A program made the position numbers and the translations under genes. From Nannochloropsis oceanica (Eukaryota > Sar > Eustigmatophyceae > Eustigmatales > Monodopsidaceae), in the NCBI GenBank assembly GCA_004519485.1, contig CP038112.1:682001-746000 (forward strand): 64,000 nucleotides of DNA, written 5' to 3'. How positions within the stretch are numbered: the stretch's first letter is position 1; the number at the start of each line of letters is the position of its first letter. Positions 52,201-63,539 of this stretch are shown piece by piece. The notes beneath the pieces were generated by a model. It did not search any database, was not told where the DNA came from, and saw only the letters and a list, made by a program, of their open reading frames with translations.

Positions 52201-54134
52201 AGGGAGGGAGGGAGGGAGGGAGGAGGGTACCTGTCTGGGCATTTCGGAGTTCAAGGATGGTAGGGGCACCTGAGGGAGGGAGGGAGGGAGGGAGGGAGGG
52301 AGGGAGGGAGGGAGGGGGAGGGAGGGAGGGAGGGTATAGTGGATGGGAGGTGAGAAAGAAGGGGCAAGAACATTGGGCACGTGGCAAGACACTCCACCCC
52401 TCCCTCCCTCCCTCCCTCCCTCCCTACCCAAGGAGAGAGAAACCACACCATCCCTAAAGGCGTGGTGTGCTTCCACATGTCCATTGATGCCTTGTCCAGG
52501 CATGTATTCGTTAAGCGTCATCTGATTGGGAGGTACCCGGAAGAGGCCTCCGTCGAGGAGCCGCTTGAGGACGGGCTTGAAGGAGGGGTGGAGGAAGGGC
52601 AGGGGGGCAGGGCGGGGGTGGAAGACGACGTCGCGGGTGGTGTAGTCGAAACCGTAGCTGGGAGGAGGAAGGGAGGGAGGGAGGGAGGGAAGGTTTTGAG
52701 AAATGGAAGGGCAGGCATTGGTTGATGTGGGCCCTTTCATCTTCCCTCCCTCCTTCCCTCCCTCCCTCCCTCCCTACCCATAATGCTGCACCCGCCGTGT
52801 CATTCCTTCCTTCCCCTCGATCCACTTGCTGCTGCTATTGCTGCTGCTGCTGCTATTGCTGCTGCTGCTAGTGGTGGTGGTGGTCTTTGGTCCCCCTCCC
52901 CCTCCTTCCACCTCCTCATCAGCAAAGGCCAACAACGACGCTTCCTCCTCTTCGGTTAGAAAATTCTAAGACATCAAAAAAGAAAATAAGGACAATAGGG
53001 AGAGGGATTGAAAGGAGGGAGGAAGGAGTTAAGGTCGAAGAAGCATGCGTACCCCCATCCTATGAAACCTCCCTCCCTCCCTCCCTCCCTCCCTCCCCTC
53101 CGTCTCTCCCTCCCTCCCTCCCTCCCTCCCTCCCTCCCTCCCTCCCTCCCTCCCTCCCTCCCTCCCTCCCTCCCTCCTCCCTCCCTCCCTCCCTCCCTAC
53201 CTCCCTCCCTCCCTCCCTCCCTCCCTCCCTCCCTCCCTACCTCAATGAGCATCACCCCAGGTATATCCACCTCCAGGGAGGCTTGCTCAAACGGATCCAA
53301 TGGCTCGGGGTGTGGTACCTTGTTGCGCTCGAGAGGGAGGGAGGGAGGGAGGGAGGGATGGAGGGAAGGAGGAGGAGCGTGAGAGAGGGAAGGAGCGTCA
53401 AGACTCTCTCCTCCAGCAGTATTGTTGCATCGCACTGCGCATTTCTTCCCTCCCCTTTTTCCCATAGCTTTTTTCCTCCCTTCCTCACACTCACCTCCTC
53501 ATCTGCCGTCACCATCACCGAATATTGCACCTTCGGCACTCTCCTCCCTCCTATCAACGGCGGTCCCCTTCCCTCCCTCTCCCCCTCCTTGTCCCCCACC
53601 CCTGCCAGTGCGTCCTTGGCCCTCTGGGCGCTGTTCTTATCGAGGTAACGCACGAGGACAAAGCCTCTTTTCGCAGGCGCTTCAATGGCCAGACCCTCGC
53701 TGTCGTCGAGCGGGCCGTAGGTCTCCAATAGGGCACGAAGCTCCTGTGGGAGGGTGGGAGGGAGGGAAGGAGACGGGCGAATGGAATCTCCCTTGACTTG
53801 CCACACTTCCTAAACTTTGAGACACCACTGGATTGCTATCAAGAAGCAAAAAAGATTGGTAGTTTCGACCCACCTATTTATGCCTGCAGTTCTTACACCT
53901 ATCCACAACCTCCCACATCCCCCACCCCACCTTCCCTCCTTCTACGGAACCAACCTGCAGGTCCGTCTTGAGGGCATCTCCAATGCCTGAGAGGTACAAA
54001 AAGCGCGTGGGCACATTTTCCTGGCCATAGGGAGCAGGATGGAGTCCAGGTTGTAAGGGTTGCGGGTCGTGTGGCGGCTCGAGCGGCGGAGGCGTACGCG
54101 AGAGTGGTCGAGGCATGGCCGACGTTGGGGGCAT
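49251..54134 (-). CDS. ALKBH8: ALKBH8: tRNA wobble-uridine hydroxylase and methyltransferase
   Basis: Completes the mcm5U and (S)-mchm5U modifications at the tRNA wobble position. Exon order from 54134: MPPTSAMPRPL..., RRM start RFLYLSGIGDALK (to 53955); RGFVLVRYLDKNSAQRAKDA (53743-53495); AlkB start PFEQASLEVDIPGVMLIE (53.3 kb); FLTEEEEASLLAFADEE (52.95); NQMTLNEYMPGQGINGHVEA with HHAFRDGVVSLSLG (52.6-52.43); PTILELRN (52.24); ALALWGEARYVWTHGIPDRR (52.1); RRVSYTMRRI (51.78); then the Trm9 part IEKEHVHSV (51.37), IAPHWNHTRAIRRVHWP (51.13), ADVGCGDGKYMQLKRF (50.85), FDAALCIAVLHHLSTEAHRY (50.4), LRELLRIVRVGGVIDVHVYT (50.0) and LVPWNMQ ... YDKGNWYVTIRK (49.75-49.25). Architecture matches animal ALKBH8 (RRM-AlkB-MTase) in one gene. 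Iron ligands read H-x-E and H; see the finding. A Ser/Asn-rich insert lies in the AlkB part. Confidence 0.92.
50952..51066. repeat. Duplicated exon edge in ALKBH8
   Basis: The exon end at 51051-51066 (plus TCAAGGCATAGGGCGG) recurs at 50952-50967 in the following intron with one difference in 16 bases. The offset is 99 bp, with GGGA/TCCC-type sequence between. Shorter and weaker than the transporter and GH31 cases. Confidence 0.6.
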
Positions 54135-57100
54135 ATTGGAAGCGTCTTGTCAGCTGCAGAATTGCGGGCGCTCTGTATCTTTATATGTTTATAAGCACTA
54201 TGTTAGTATGTGCTAGCGTGTCTATGTGTATCCAGTGCCCGGCCACTCCTTATTGCCCATCAGAGACGGACCACACACTCTCTTGCCGTTTCACTGCCAC
54301 AACTCCTCGCGCCAACGTCTTATCGTCAACTTGCCTTTGACTACCTCACACCCACGACCGCGCAACCCCGCACAGAGACAGACCAGCCGCGCCCATCCTT
54401 ACGGCCTGCAAGCCCCCCTGGCCGGGGCTTCTCCTTTAGCTTGTCCCTCAATCATCTGTCCATATGCGTCACACGACCTCATTCATGCCTGAGGTCATAT
54501 TGCCTCCCGCGCGCCACACGCAGCCATGCCCCTTGCAAAAACAGATGAACGATGCGACGGTCTCCTGACTCCCCCATGCTGCTGGGCCTCGTCTCTTTCA
54601 TTGTCGGGCAAATGCATTCATCCGCTGGCAACCTAAATCCTCTGGAGCGTCCCCTCCTCAAGAGTCTCCCCGCCTCCCTGTCTCCTCCATCTCGATTTCC
54701 GTCGATTTCTTGTCATAGGAATCGGAAATGAACGCTCCCATCTGTATGCTGAAGCACACAAACACACTGTGAAGCATGAAGCCCTGGTCCAAGCAGCGCA
54801 AGCGCAAAGCAGTGGGGCTGACGCCAAAGAGCAAGTTTCGACTTGCAGCATAGCAATGGAGCGTACGTAAGCTGTTTTCGGGCATGTGTGACCAGTGCAC
54901 TACTGAATGTGCAACTTACATGACGTCAGGGATGTTCCTGAAGATCCTGTAGCTTGCCTTTGTTTCTTAAAAACAGCTGAATGAAAGGCAATCCTGATAC
55001 CCCCAACAAAACCCACTGAATGCGGAAGGAGGGAACCTCATGCTTGTGCCTCAGCCGTGTCTGTGGATGAGTTTATGCCCTCTGTTTGATTCCGGTCTAA
55101 TTTACGCACCCGGAACGCACCCGGAATGCTCTGACTTCCGCGGGTGAGAAACACGGCGCTCCCTTCTCGCTCGACTTTGCCTCGAGTCAAGTTGGTCGTC
55201 GTGGGCTCTTTCGCGGTGGAATCTGTAGCACGATTACGGGATTGAAAGATCCTCCTCAAAGATCCTTTGGGTGATCCGTCTCGTTTCAAGGGGAGGAATG
55301 GCAAGAAGGGGAGAGGAAAGAAGGGAAAGAGAGTTGTGGCATCTGGTGTGCAATCTCTCGTATGCTGCAGGTCAAGAGAGAGAAAAGTACAGCAGCAACA
55401 ATGAGAATGAGAAGGGGCTGGAGGTGGAGAAGGTGCACTTCAAAGAGATATCGCTAGCCTAATGGAACGTTATTTCATCTGTTGAAAATGAATGGTACCG
55501 GTGCTGCAATGGCACTAGCAAAGTCAGAAGCAGCCAGGGTGGCACGTTTTGCGATGTAAAGGGTAATAGCGAGGGGAGAGGGGCAAAGAGAGATCTTGTC
55601 TGTATGGAGGAGGCCGTAGATATTTAAAGGAATTCGGCAAACAGATAAACTGGAGGAGGGATGGGAAAGGGAGAAATGAACTCGAAAAGAACAAGCGAGA
55701 AAGGGGCCACAACGCTCGAAACAGACTCCCCGTCCCTAACAAGCTCAAAAGGGAAAAAGAAAAGACTGGAAAACGGTGTCATACGAAACTTTTCTATCCT
55801 TGTTTATCTTTACTTTAATGCTGTCCTTGTGCGTGTTACAGGTTGTAGGAAGCTCATCGAGTAAACAGCACACAGATACAATTTGGCTTTGCCTACACTC
55901 ATTCGTTAGTTAACTTCCTCATACAGAAGACGTATGGTTTGTCACACGGATCTTCTCTATAGGATCGCCATATCATCAATCGTGCCCGCAAGAATCGGTT
56001 GACCCACGGCATCCATCCTGCGACACCCGCATTGCGGGGGACGCGCTTTCCTCGATCATGAAAATGGGGGCCAATAATAACAGGTATTCTTGATCTCAGA
56101 CATTTGTGCACTAATGGATAGGACATATCTACTCTAGTAGCTCAAACATGAAGCCTGACCATATTTTCCGGAAATAGTGCTCTACGTCCGGGGGAAAGAG
56201 CTGTTAACAAAGTTCGGCCTAAAAAAAGATCAATGCTCTGACGCCGAAGTGCACCCCTCATCGTCTTAACCTAGTGATTCAAGGCCTTTTTTACAAAGTA
56301 AGAGACATGTGATTACTGTGTCTTCCTCTGCCCACTACGTAGAATGTCTTAGTGTAACATATTGTCACGGAGATTTCAAGATGTATATACCGCATTTCGC
56401 GCTGTCATCAACGTTGCGGTTAAGCAAGCCACACCTGGCGGTCGTACCACAAGCATTTTGCGAATTTAATGCGACCACCTCTCTTTTTACCTGAGATATT
56501 TTGCCTTTTGTGCGTGTATCTCTCGACCAATGTAACGAGGGACCTAGAAAAATGGCTTTGAAGGGAAGCGGGCAGTAGTCCAGGTTCCTGCCGTTGAATT
56601 GCTGGCACATGCCCGCACACATCTCCTGTCGTATTTGATCAAATGATGGAAATCTAGTACAAGGAGTCCAAGAGCGCATCCAGTAGCGTCTTCAAAACGT
56701 ACATGATGTGTGTTTTGTATGCGACGCCTTGGACGAAGCTGACCAGCTCATACTTTGACAGACAGGTCATAGGAGATGCAGGAAGAGCAGCTGCATTTTG
56801 CGCTCCTTTTGTGCTAATCCACGCACGCTCTCCGGCAGCTGCTCTTTCTGTACCTTACATCCATATTAGCTATACAATGAATCATGAAGGAGGCCTTTCA
56901 ACATATACATGTTTCCACTGACGTTATAGAAATATTATAATCATATAATGGTGGTTACGGATTGCAATTAATATTTCATTGCCTCTTGTGACACCGGGAG
57001 AAAACAAGGGGGTCACTGACGCAATTTCCACTGAGGTGACTTATCGCCATTGTGCTTGAATATATTTTGCGGTGAAACGTCGAAAGCCACCAATCTCCCA

Positions 57101-57707
57101 CTGTAAGTCCTTGTTCCAATCCTGTAGCAGAGAGGCTTGGCCGGAGACGTGTAAGCTGAGTGGATCTTCGATTTTCGCTTGGAATGGAATAGCAAGACAT
57201 CGGACGGGAGCCGACAAAAAATACTGGAGCGCCGTTCGATGCCAGAAGGAGGACAAGCCTTACATGGCCGCATCGTCGCATTGGAAGCTGTCCCTGGAAA
57301 GATCGCGGGTCAAGGAAGCGCTTAAACTGGTCAGCCGGGTCTGCACCCGCTGCCGTGATGTCAGGGTGAGTTTTGCTCTCAGTCATACACCACTGAGTCT
57401 GGCGCCATGATCACGGGGATGCAATGGCAACGCCCCCAAAAGAGATTAAATGCCTTTATATACCTCTCCACCCTGAAATAGGCAGCGTGTTCAGGATACC
57501 CCTGCCAAAGGTACGTCTGTTTAGAGACCATAAAGGTGCTCTTGGCAGAAACCACCAATTGACTCTTCCATCTTCTACCTCCATTCTTCTGTTCCACATG
57601 CGTAAAGATGTTTTCGGCTTTCCTTACGCTGCTGTCCTCAGCCTCCAAGACTCCCACGAACTTCTACTGGCAAGAGCGCTCGCACGACCTCAAGCAGCAT
57701 CAGCGCC
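54135..57707. other. 3.6-kb region without a supported gene
   Basis: Upstream of ALKBH8 and of the plus-strand gene at 57.7 kb. Unlike the rest of the window it lacks GGGA tracts and has average composition. Frames of 60-136 codons lie on both strands: minus 56976-57386 and 57041-57256, plus 57072-57410 and 57424-57711. At 57.0-57.4 kb several frames stay open at once, so I cannot choose one. It may hold exons of a fast-evolving gene or a promoter-distal spacer. Confidence 0.35.
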
Positions 57708-59276
57708 ATGATACCCGGCAGCAGCAGCCGTAGTCGGAATGAATCTGTATACTCCACAGTCTCATCGATGGCAGAGCTCGAGGAGAAGAAGGAGGCGGAC
57801 TCAAGATTACTGCAATCGCAGCCAATTTCCTTCATCGACTTGGCGTTCGCACGTAGCGATCCACGTGATCTAAGTGTTACTTATATGGCCAGTTTTATGA
57901 AGGCATGGCAAGAAGTAGGGAGTGGTGGTGTAGACCGCACGCGAGTCATCCAGTCCATGCGGGCGAGGCAGCGGTGGAGCGTCGTGGCGGGGTGCGACGT
58001 GAGCTGGGGCATAGGCGCTCAACTTAGAAAGATAATGAAGATCACGCCCCTGGACCTCAAAGATGTTGTCTTGCTTTCGTGGGGTCCAACATGGGCTCAT
58101 CAGAAGGCCAAGGCAACAGATGAACTAGTTTCCTCGACCGCCCTGGCTGAAGAGGTGCGGACTTCGGAGGAGTACCGCGCCTTAGTGCAGGCGTATGGCC
58201 AAGGCACGGCTATGTATGTGGAAGTTGTCGACGGGGATATGGCGGCTCAAGTCACCAACACTGCTTTCGATCACTTGCTAGATGGAAGGGGAAAGATGGA
58301 AAGCCGCGTCTTGATACATCGGATGATGCCCATGTTGCTGCTGGGCCAGCTGGTGGCACCTGAGGATAGGGAATCTTTCTACGACGGTGTTATGTGCTTT
58401 TTCGTGCCGAGCCGAGAACCGAAGAGCACGTTTTTCCTGAAGCTGTTCGCTGGGAGCGGGGACATCAGGCTCTGCATCGTTTCCTTCCGCACCGTGCAAA
58501 TAGGACATTGGCGCGGTAGCCTATTGTTGGTGGAGTTGGCTCCCGACAGCCGGTCCCTCACCACCCAGCCAAAGCGCAACCAGATCGTCGACAGCTTCCG
58601 CGCCCCACGTTCCTGCTCTCTTTCGTCTCTCTCGCCCTCCTTCGGACGAAGGGCGCCATTACCCTACTTTTCATCCCAATCCCTTGCACCGCTGTCGGTG
58701 GAAGAAGAGCAACAACATATGGGCAAGATGTGGGGAGAACATGCAGAGGAAAGGCGACAAGAAGCGTGGCAGAGGGCCACCACCATGCAAGGGGATGGAG
58801 CGGAAGTGAATGCGAGCACAGCAGAGGAGGGAGGAGGAGTGGGAGAAAGAGGACGAAGAAGAGAAGAGGGAGGGAGAGAGGAGGAAAGGAGAACAGCAGG
58901 TGTCTATGCATTTCCCGGCCTGGCTTGTATAACACTGTCAGCGAATGAGAACCAGATGCGGGGTCTTCTGAAAGGTGCTGTGGAGAGATAAAGCCTCTTC
59001 GTCACAGGGCGCGCGCCCACGAGCCTCCACCAACAGGCGTTCGGACCGGGTAATAGTGCTGATGGAAAGGGTGCAAGGGGAAAGTTGGGCAGAACGGTCG
59101 ACTTGCAAAGGAGAAAGCAGGAAGAAAGGGATAGCAAGGATCTTGCTGCCAGCAACAGCGGCGAGACGACGGGCGTGGTCGGGGAGGAGGACGACGAACT
59201 GGACGCCGTGCTGGCCAATGCGGTAGGTCCGGGGTTGGATGACGTGGTTATGAGCCAGGTATTAAATGACTGTTGA
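57708..59276 (+). CDS. Unidentified protein, about 487 residues
   Basis: The main frame starts ATG at 57708 (MIPGSSSRSRNESVYSTVSS) and has even, protein-like composition, e.g. PISFIDLAFARSDPRDLSVT and VTNTAFDHLLDGRGKMESRV. It stops at 58989-58991, but a 108-bp GT-AG intron at 58900-59007 (CAG|GTGTCT ... GTCACAG|GGC) keeps phase and joins a second open stretch ending EEDDELDAVLANAVGPGLDD and VVMSQVLNDC at 59276. The spliced C-terminus is Glu/Arg-rich then acidic. No membrane segments and no family I recognise. If the intron is not used the product is 427 residues. Confidence 0.6.
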
Positions 59277-60023
59277 TAGGTGGTAGTGGTAGGCGGCTTT
59301 TGTAGTAGCACTAGCGGCATATGATGGGAATGAGAAAGGACAATTAGGAGCGGAATAGGAGCCAGAGGAGGTGGGGGGTGGATACATTACATTGGCTTTA
59401 CGAGACTCACAATTGAAAGTATATAGGAATAGGATATGTCGCTGTGACATGCTATCGAAGTGTAGCGTGCCTTTCGTAACATAAAACTAAAATCACTGAG
59501 ACAAGGCAAGCCGTGAAAATAAAGCAATACGTTATAACTAGTTGGAGCCCGTCGAAGTCTGAACCAAAGAATGTAAAACTTAAGTATGCACAGGAAGAGA
59601 TATAATGGATAACGACAACAAGCGGGGTTTTTCCTCTTTTTGCCCTCCTCTTCTTCCTTTTCTATACCCCTATCCCAACCCCCAAACTCAGGGTTAAGAA
59701 GCGAGGGGGCCTACTCTCAACGAAGACCTAATACATATTATATATATATAAGTATAATCCATACGACATCCACACTCAGCCTCTATAATACTACTGCTTT
59801 GTCCCTATCTAACAGCACACCATCCACTCCCCCACGTCATCCTCCTCCTTTCCAACCGACGCGTCATCCCAGCTCATCCCCTACTTCTACACGATAATTC
59901 ATGGACAAATTCCTCCATCCCGCTTCATCCTCCTCCTCTTTCTCCTCCTGCGTCTCAGTACCCCTACAACGTCTCTTCATCATACAACCCTCCCGTTCCG
60001 CCATCGCTGCCCTTTCCCTCCCC
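59277..60023. other. Intergenic between convergent genes; no gene seen
   Basis: 3' flanks of the unidentified plus gene and of AMMECR1. Contains an ATATATAT run near 59730-59750. No frame with motif support. Confidence 0.4.
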
Positions 60024-60863
60024 TCACGTCACGACCACCTTCTTGGACGAACCGCTCCCCTTCCTCCTCTCCCTCCCCTCTATGAACTCCCCATACGTCA
60101 AACTGAACTTACTACTCCTATACCTCGTCAGCGCCACCCCATCCCAGAACCCCCCCTTGTCTATCCTACCTGCATACCCACTCTTCCTCACCAAGCTCTC
60201 CAATGCCTCCCTCCGACTCCACCCTTGCTCCCGCGCTACCTCCGGGAGGTACGTTGCAGAGAAATGCCTCGCATTTCTTCCCATCCCATCTTGAAAGGCG
60301 ATAATAATCCCATGTACCCCTACCTCCCAATCCATCACATTCCCCTTCCCCACCTCCTCGTACGCCACCAACAGGGACACACTGCAGGCAAGCATCGAGA
60401 GCTCATGCGACGCGATCGGGGAAAATCGTCGGTCCTTGAACGCACTATTGTACACGTACTCTTTTAGACTCCCCAAGCTCTTCGGGCTCAACGTGCCGAT
60501 GCACCCACGCAGTTGGCGGTGCCCGTGCCCCCAGCCTCCTCCCCTTCCTCCATCCCGCCCTCCCCCTCGGACGACCACCTCCTTCTCCCACGTCACAAAT
60601 AGAGGGCATTCCACCGTCGTGTCGAACGTCGGGACAGGAAGTGGGCTATTCCCGCCGTCAAAATGATGTAAGAGGACCTCAAAGCAGTAGTGGACATGGG
60701 CAGGAGTCGCTTGGGGGTGGCCTGCCGGAGGGAAAGACGAAGGGAGGGCGGGGGAGGATGGCTTGCCTTTGCGGACTGGCACAGTGACTGCTTCCTCCTC
60801 GCTCTCACAATCACTGCTGCTGCTGCTAAATTCCTCCTCTTCATTTTCGCCTTGGGGAGGCAT
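60024..60863 (-). CDS. AMMECR1: AMMECR1-domain protein
   Basis: A single uninterrupted exon of 279 residues. The N-terminus is acidic and Ser-rich (ENEEEEFSSSSSDCESEEE), then the AMMECR1 domain from about residue 58 (HVHYCFEVLLHHFDGG) with the hallmark LRGCIGTLSP near 120, FKDRRFSPIASHEL, WEVGVHGIIIAF, ATYLPEVAREQGWSRREALE and YRSSKFSLTYGEFIE. The family is conserved from archaea to humans, and its biochemical role is unsettled. The gene lacks the GGGA introns of its neighbours. It is divergently oriented to the Iwr1-like gene. Confidence 0.93.
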   Translation of the reverse strand: MPPQGENEEEEFSSSSSDCESEEEAVTVPVRKGKPSSPALPSSFPPAGHPQATPAHVHYCFEVLLHHFDGGNSPLPVPTFDTTVECPLFVTWEKEVVVRGGGRDGGRGGGWGHGHRQLRGCIGTLSPKSLGSLKEYVYNSAFKDRRFSPIASHELSMLACSVSLLVAYEEVGKGNVMDWEVGVHGIIIAFQDGMGRNARHFSATYLPEVAREQGWSRREALESLVRKSGYAGRIDKGGFWDGVALTRYRSSKFSLTYGEFIEGRERRKGSGSSKKVVVT

Positions 60864-61165
60864 GGCTGGTTGGGTTGTGGTGGTGGTGGCGGTAGTTAAC
60901 GACAGGAGACGTCGTGACTACTGATGTTGACGCTGCCTGCTGCTCCCCCTCCGCTTCTTGCCTTCCTGTATCAGGGTGCATGCATAAGAGATAAAGAGGA
61001 GTGAGGTACGTGCCTAGATTGCGCTCTTGGTGTCTTTGCACGTGGCAGCAAGCAGATCGGCGGGACATCGTTTCCATATACGTTATGTAACGGGACGACT
61101 CGTTCGGAACCTGTCGCCCTCCCCTCCCCTTTCTCACCTCCCGCATAGTGGATATCCAAGTCACC
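60864..61165. promoter_or_regulatory. Short divergent promoter (AMMECR1 / Iwr1-ankyrin)
   Basis: Only about 300 bp separates the two start codons, so both promoters must share it. It contains GGTGGTGGTGG next to the AMMECR1 start. No TATA box is evident. Confidence 0.5.
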
Positions 61166-63040
61166 ATGAAGTCCTTCCAAACTCGCACACCGACATTATC
61201 CCCCCATCGCAACACACAGGTGGGCACAGCCACGTCATTCACTCAGATGGTCCCACCACTGCCACGGCTGCTGCCAAAGTCCTCTGCACCAACCTCCCCC
61301 CTTTCTCCCGCCCTCCCTCCACCACCGTCGTCGTCCCCACCGACACTCATTCTTCGAATCAAGCGCCGCCGGGAGGAGACCCCTGTGCCCTTACTTCTCC
61401 TAGAGGCCACCGCCGCGGGGCCCCACAAGCGGGTCCGTCCCACCTTGTCGGCACGTCTAGCTGCTTTGACAACTCAAGAGCGGGAGGATGAGGGAAGGAG
61501 GGAGGAAGGAGAAAAGGGAAATATGACAGGGGAGGAACGGAGGAAACGCTTTGTGTTCAGTCGAGTTGAGACGGTAGAGACAACTGGAATGGATGAAAAC
61601 GAGGACGATGGAGGGCAGCAACAGCAGCAGCAACACGGGGGGAGGCGGCTCCAAGGGTGGGAGAAGCCACGTCTTGCACAACGACGAGGATACGGAGCAG
61701 CGCAGGAGAGAGGAATATTTCGGGAGATCCGACGGCTCTATTCTAGGATAGATGATGAGGAGGAAGGAGAGAATAGAAGAGGAGGAGGAATTGGAGGAGG
61801 AGGAGGAGGAGGAGGAGGAGGAGGAGAAGGAGGAGGAGGGGAAGGGAAAAGAAGAAGAGGAGGAGGAAGAGAAGTAGGAGGAAGAGAGGGAGGACGAAGG
61901 CGTTTCTTCCACTTCATTGACCTAGCTCGATGCTCTCAGACACCTCCCTCCTCCCCCTCCTTCCTCCCCCTCCCTCTTCCTCATCCTCCTCGAAGACCTC
62001 ATGTTATCTTCTCCCCCGTCGACCGCCAACTCGACGCTGCCATCGCCACTGCATTCATGTCCCTCCCTCCCCCCCTCCCTCCCTCCCACGCTCCCTCCCC
62101 TCCTGCCTCCGCGCTCCTCTCCCTCATCCTCTCCCAGGGCGCCAACATCAATCATCAGCGGAAGAACGTGGGAGGAAGGGAGGGAGGAGTGACGGCACTG
62201 ATGGCATGTGTATGGAGGGGGGAGGTACAAGCGACCGCGAGTCTCTTGGCTGCAGGGGCAGACGTGAAGGTGAGGGACTGGGACGGACGGACGGCCTTGG
62301 AATGGGCCGAAGAGGGAGGGAGGAGGGGAGGGAGGGAGGGAGGATGGGCGGGGTGTGCGATGATGGTGAGGGAGGCGATGTTTGAGGCGCTTGAGGAGGA
62401 GGAGGAGGAGGAATGGGCGTACGTGTACGATGTATATTCGATGGTGAGAAAGGGGGTGAAGGAGGGAGGAAGGAGGGAGGAGGAGGTGCCTGTGGTGAGG
62501 GTCGAAGGACTCTCATTCGTGTCGAAGAAGGGAGGAAGGGAAGGAGGGAAGGAGGGCGAGGAGGAAGAGGGAGAGGATGTGTTGGTGTTTGAGGAGGGGG
62601 GGGGTTGGAGTGAGGACGAGGACGGGGGGGAGGGAGGGGGAGAAGAGGAGGACTCGAACGAGGAAGGGCACTGGGCAAATGACTACCCGGAAGAGGAGAG
62701 CGAGGAGGAGGAGGAGGAGGAGGAGGAGGAGGAAGAGGGGAGGGAAGGGAGCGAGGGGAAGGGGGCGGGGCTGGGAGGGAGGTACCGTCTGAGGAGTGGG
62801 AGTAGTGAGGAAGAGGAGGAAGAGGGGGAGGAGGAAGAGAGAGGAAGGGGGAAAGGGAGGATAAGAGGGAGGAGAAGGTTTTGGGGCGGGGCGACTGGAT
62901 GTCTGGGGATGGGAGGAAGGATGATGGTGATTGGAAGGGGAGAGAGTGAGGAGGAAGAGGAGGAGGAGGAGGAGGAGGAGGAGGAAGAGGAGGGGGAGGG
63001 GGAAGAGGAAGAGGAAGAGGAGGGGGAGGAGGAAGAATAA
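61166..63040 (+). CDS. Iwr1/SLC7A6OS-like RNA polymerase II import factor with ankyrin insert
   Basis: Iwr1 proteins bind assembled RNA polymerase II and carry it into the nucleus. One 624-residue frame from the first ATG at 61166; an in-frame stop lies just upstream. The N-terminal Iwr1 signature LILRIKRRREETPVPLLLLE is near residue 63, and FVFSRVETVETT resembles the family's (F)kLvxTV strand. The C-terminal Iwr1 hallmark is split: YVYDVYSMV near 418, and DSNEEGHWANDYPEEE near 495. Between these parts lies an ankyrin module (GANINHQRKN near 324; GVTALMACVWRGEV; LLAAGADVKVRDWDGRTALE near 365). Low-complexity Glu and Gly runs derived from GGA/GAG tracts fill the linkers and the C-terminus. The fusion is in one frame without an apparent intron. 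Confidence 0.85.
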   Translation: MKSFQTRTPTLSPHRNTQVGTATSFTQMVPPLPRLLPKSSAPTSPLSPALPPPPSSSPPTLILRIKRRREETPVPLLLLEATAAGPHKRVRPTLSARLAALTTQEREDEGRREEGEKGNMTGEERRKRFVFSRVETVETTGMDENEDDGGQQQQQQHGGRRLQGWEKPRLAQRRGYGAAQERGIFREIRRLYSRIDDEEEGENRRGGGIGGGGGGGGGGGEGGGGEGKRRRGGGREVGGREGGRRRFFHFIDLARCSQTPPSSPSFLPLPLPHPPRRPHVIFSPVDRQLDAAIATAFMSLPPPLPPSHAPSPPASALLSLILSQGANINHQRKNVGGREGGVTALMACVWRGEVQATASLLAAGADVKVRDWDGRTALEWAEEGGRRGGREGGWAGCAMMVREAMFEALEEEEEEEWAYVYDVYSMVRKGVKEGGRREEEVPVVRVEGLSFVSKKGGREGGKEGEEEEGEDVLVFEEGGGWSEDEDGGEGGGEEEDSNEEGHWANDYPEEESEEEEEEEEEEEEGREGSEGKGAGLGGRYRLRSGSSEEEEEEGEEEERGRGKGRIRGRRRFWGGATGCLGMGGRMMVIGRGESEEEEEEEEEEEEEEEGEGEEEEEEEGEEEE

Positions 63041-63539
63041 GAATACTAACACCATCCACCAGCACAAGCACGAGAAATGGAGAGAGAGAGAGAGAGAAAG
63101 GGAGAGAGAAAGAGAGGGAGAAATAAATAGTAAAAGTGTGATTGTACGTCGTTCGTCTCTGCTTTTACACTCCTTCTGCCTTCGCCTGTTCTTATCCACA
63201 CACAACGCTAGTTCCTTTCTAACCCCCTCCCCTCCTCTCCCTCCTCCTCCTGCTCTCCCTCCTCCTCCTGCTCCCCCTCCTTCCCCTCACCCCTCCCCTC
63301 CTGCCTCTTTGTAGGACCTCCTTCCTCATGTCGCTCTACATCAACCCATGCACATACTCCCCTCCTTCCCACCCTCCTTCCCACCCTCCTTCGCCCTTCT
63401 TCTTGCTTCTCCCGCATACATTTCTTTGTACACGATTTCCTCCCACGATTTACACCCAAATTCGAAGTCCCGACTCCTCCTCCTCCCTCTCTCCCTCCTT
63501 CTTTCCCTCTCCCTCCTCCTTTCCTCTCTCTGGATAGTG
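63041..63539. other. Intergenic between convergent genes, low complexity
   Basis: GAGA-rich (63080-63125) then CT-rich sequence. Frames here reflect the repeats. No gene seen. Confidence 0.5.

Noticed and set aside
62148-63071. 307-codon Pro/Ser-rich minus frame
   Set aside because: Antisense of Glu/Gly-rich coding sequence in the Iwr1-ankyrin gene.
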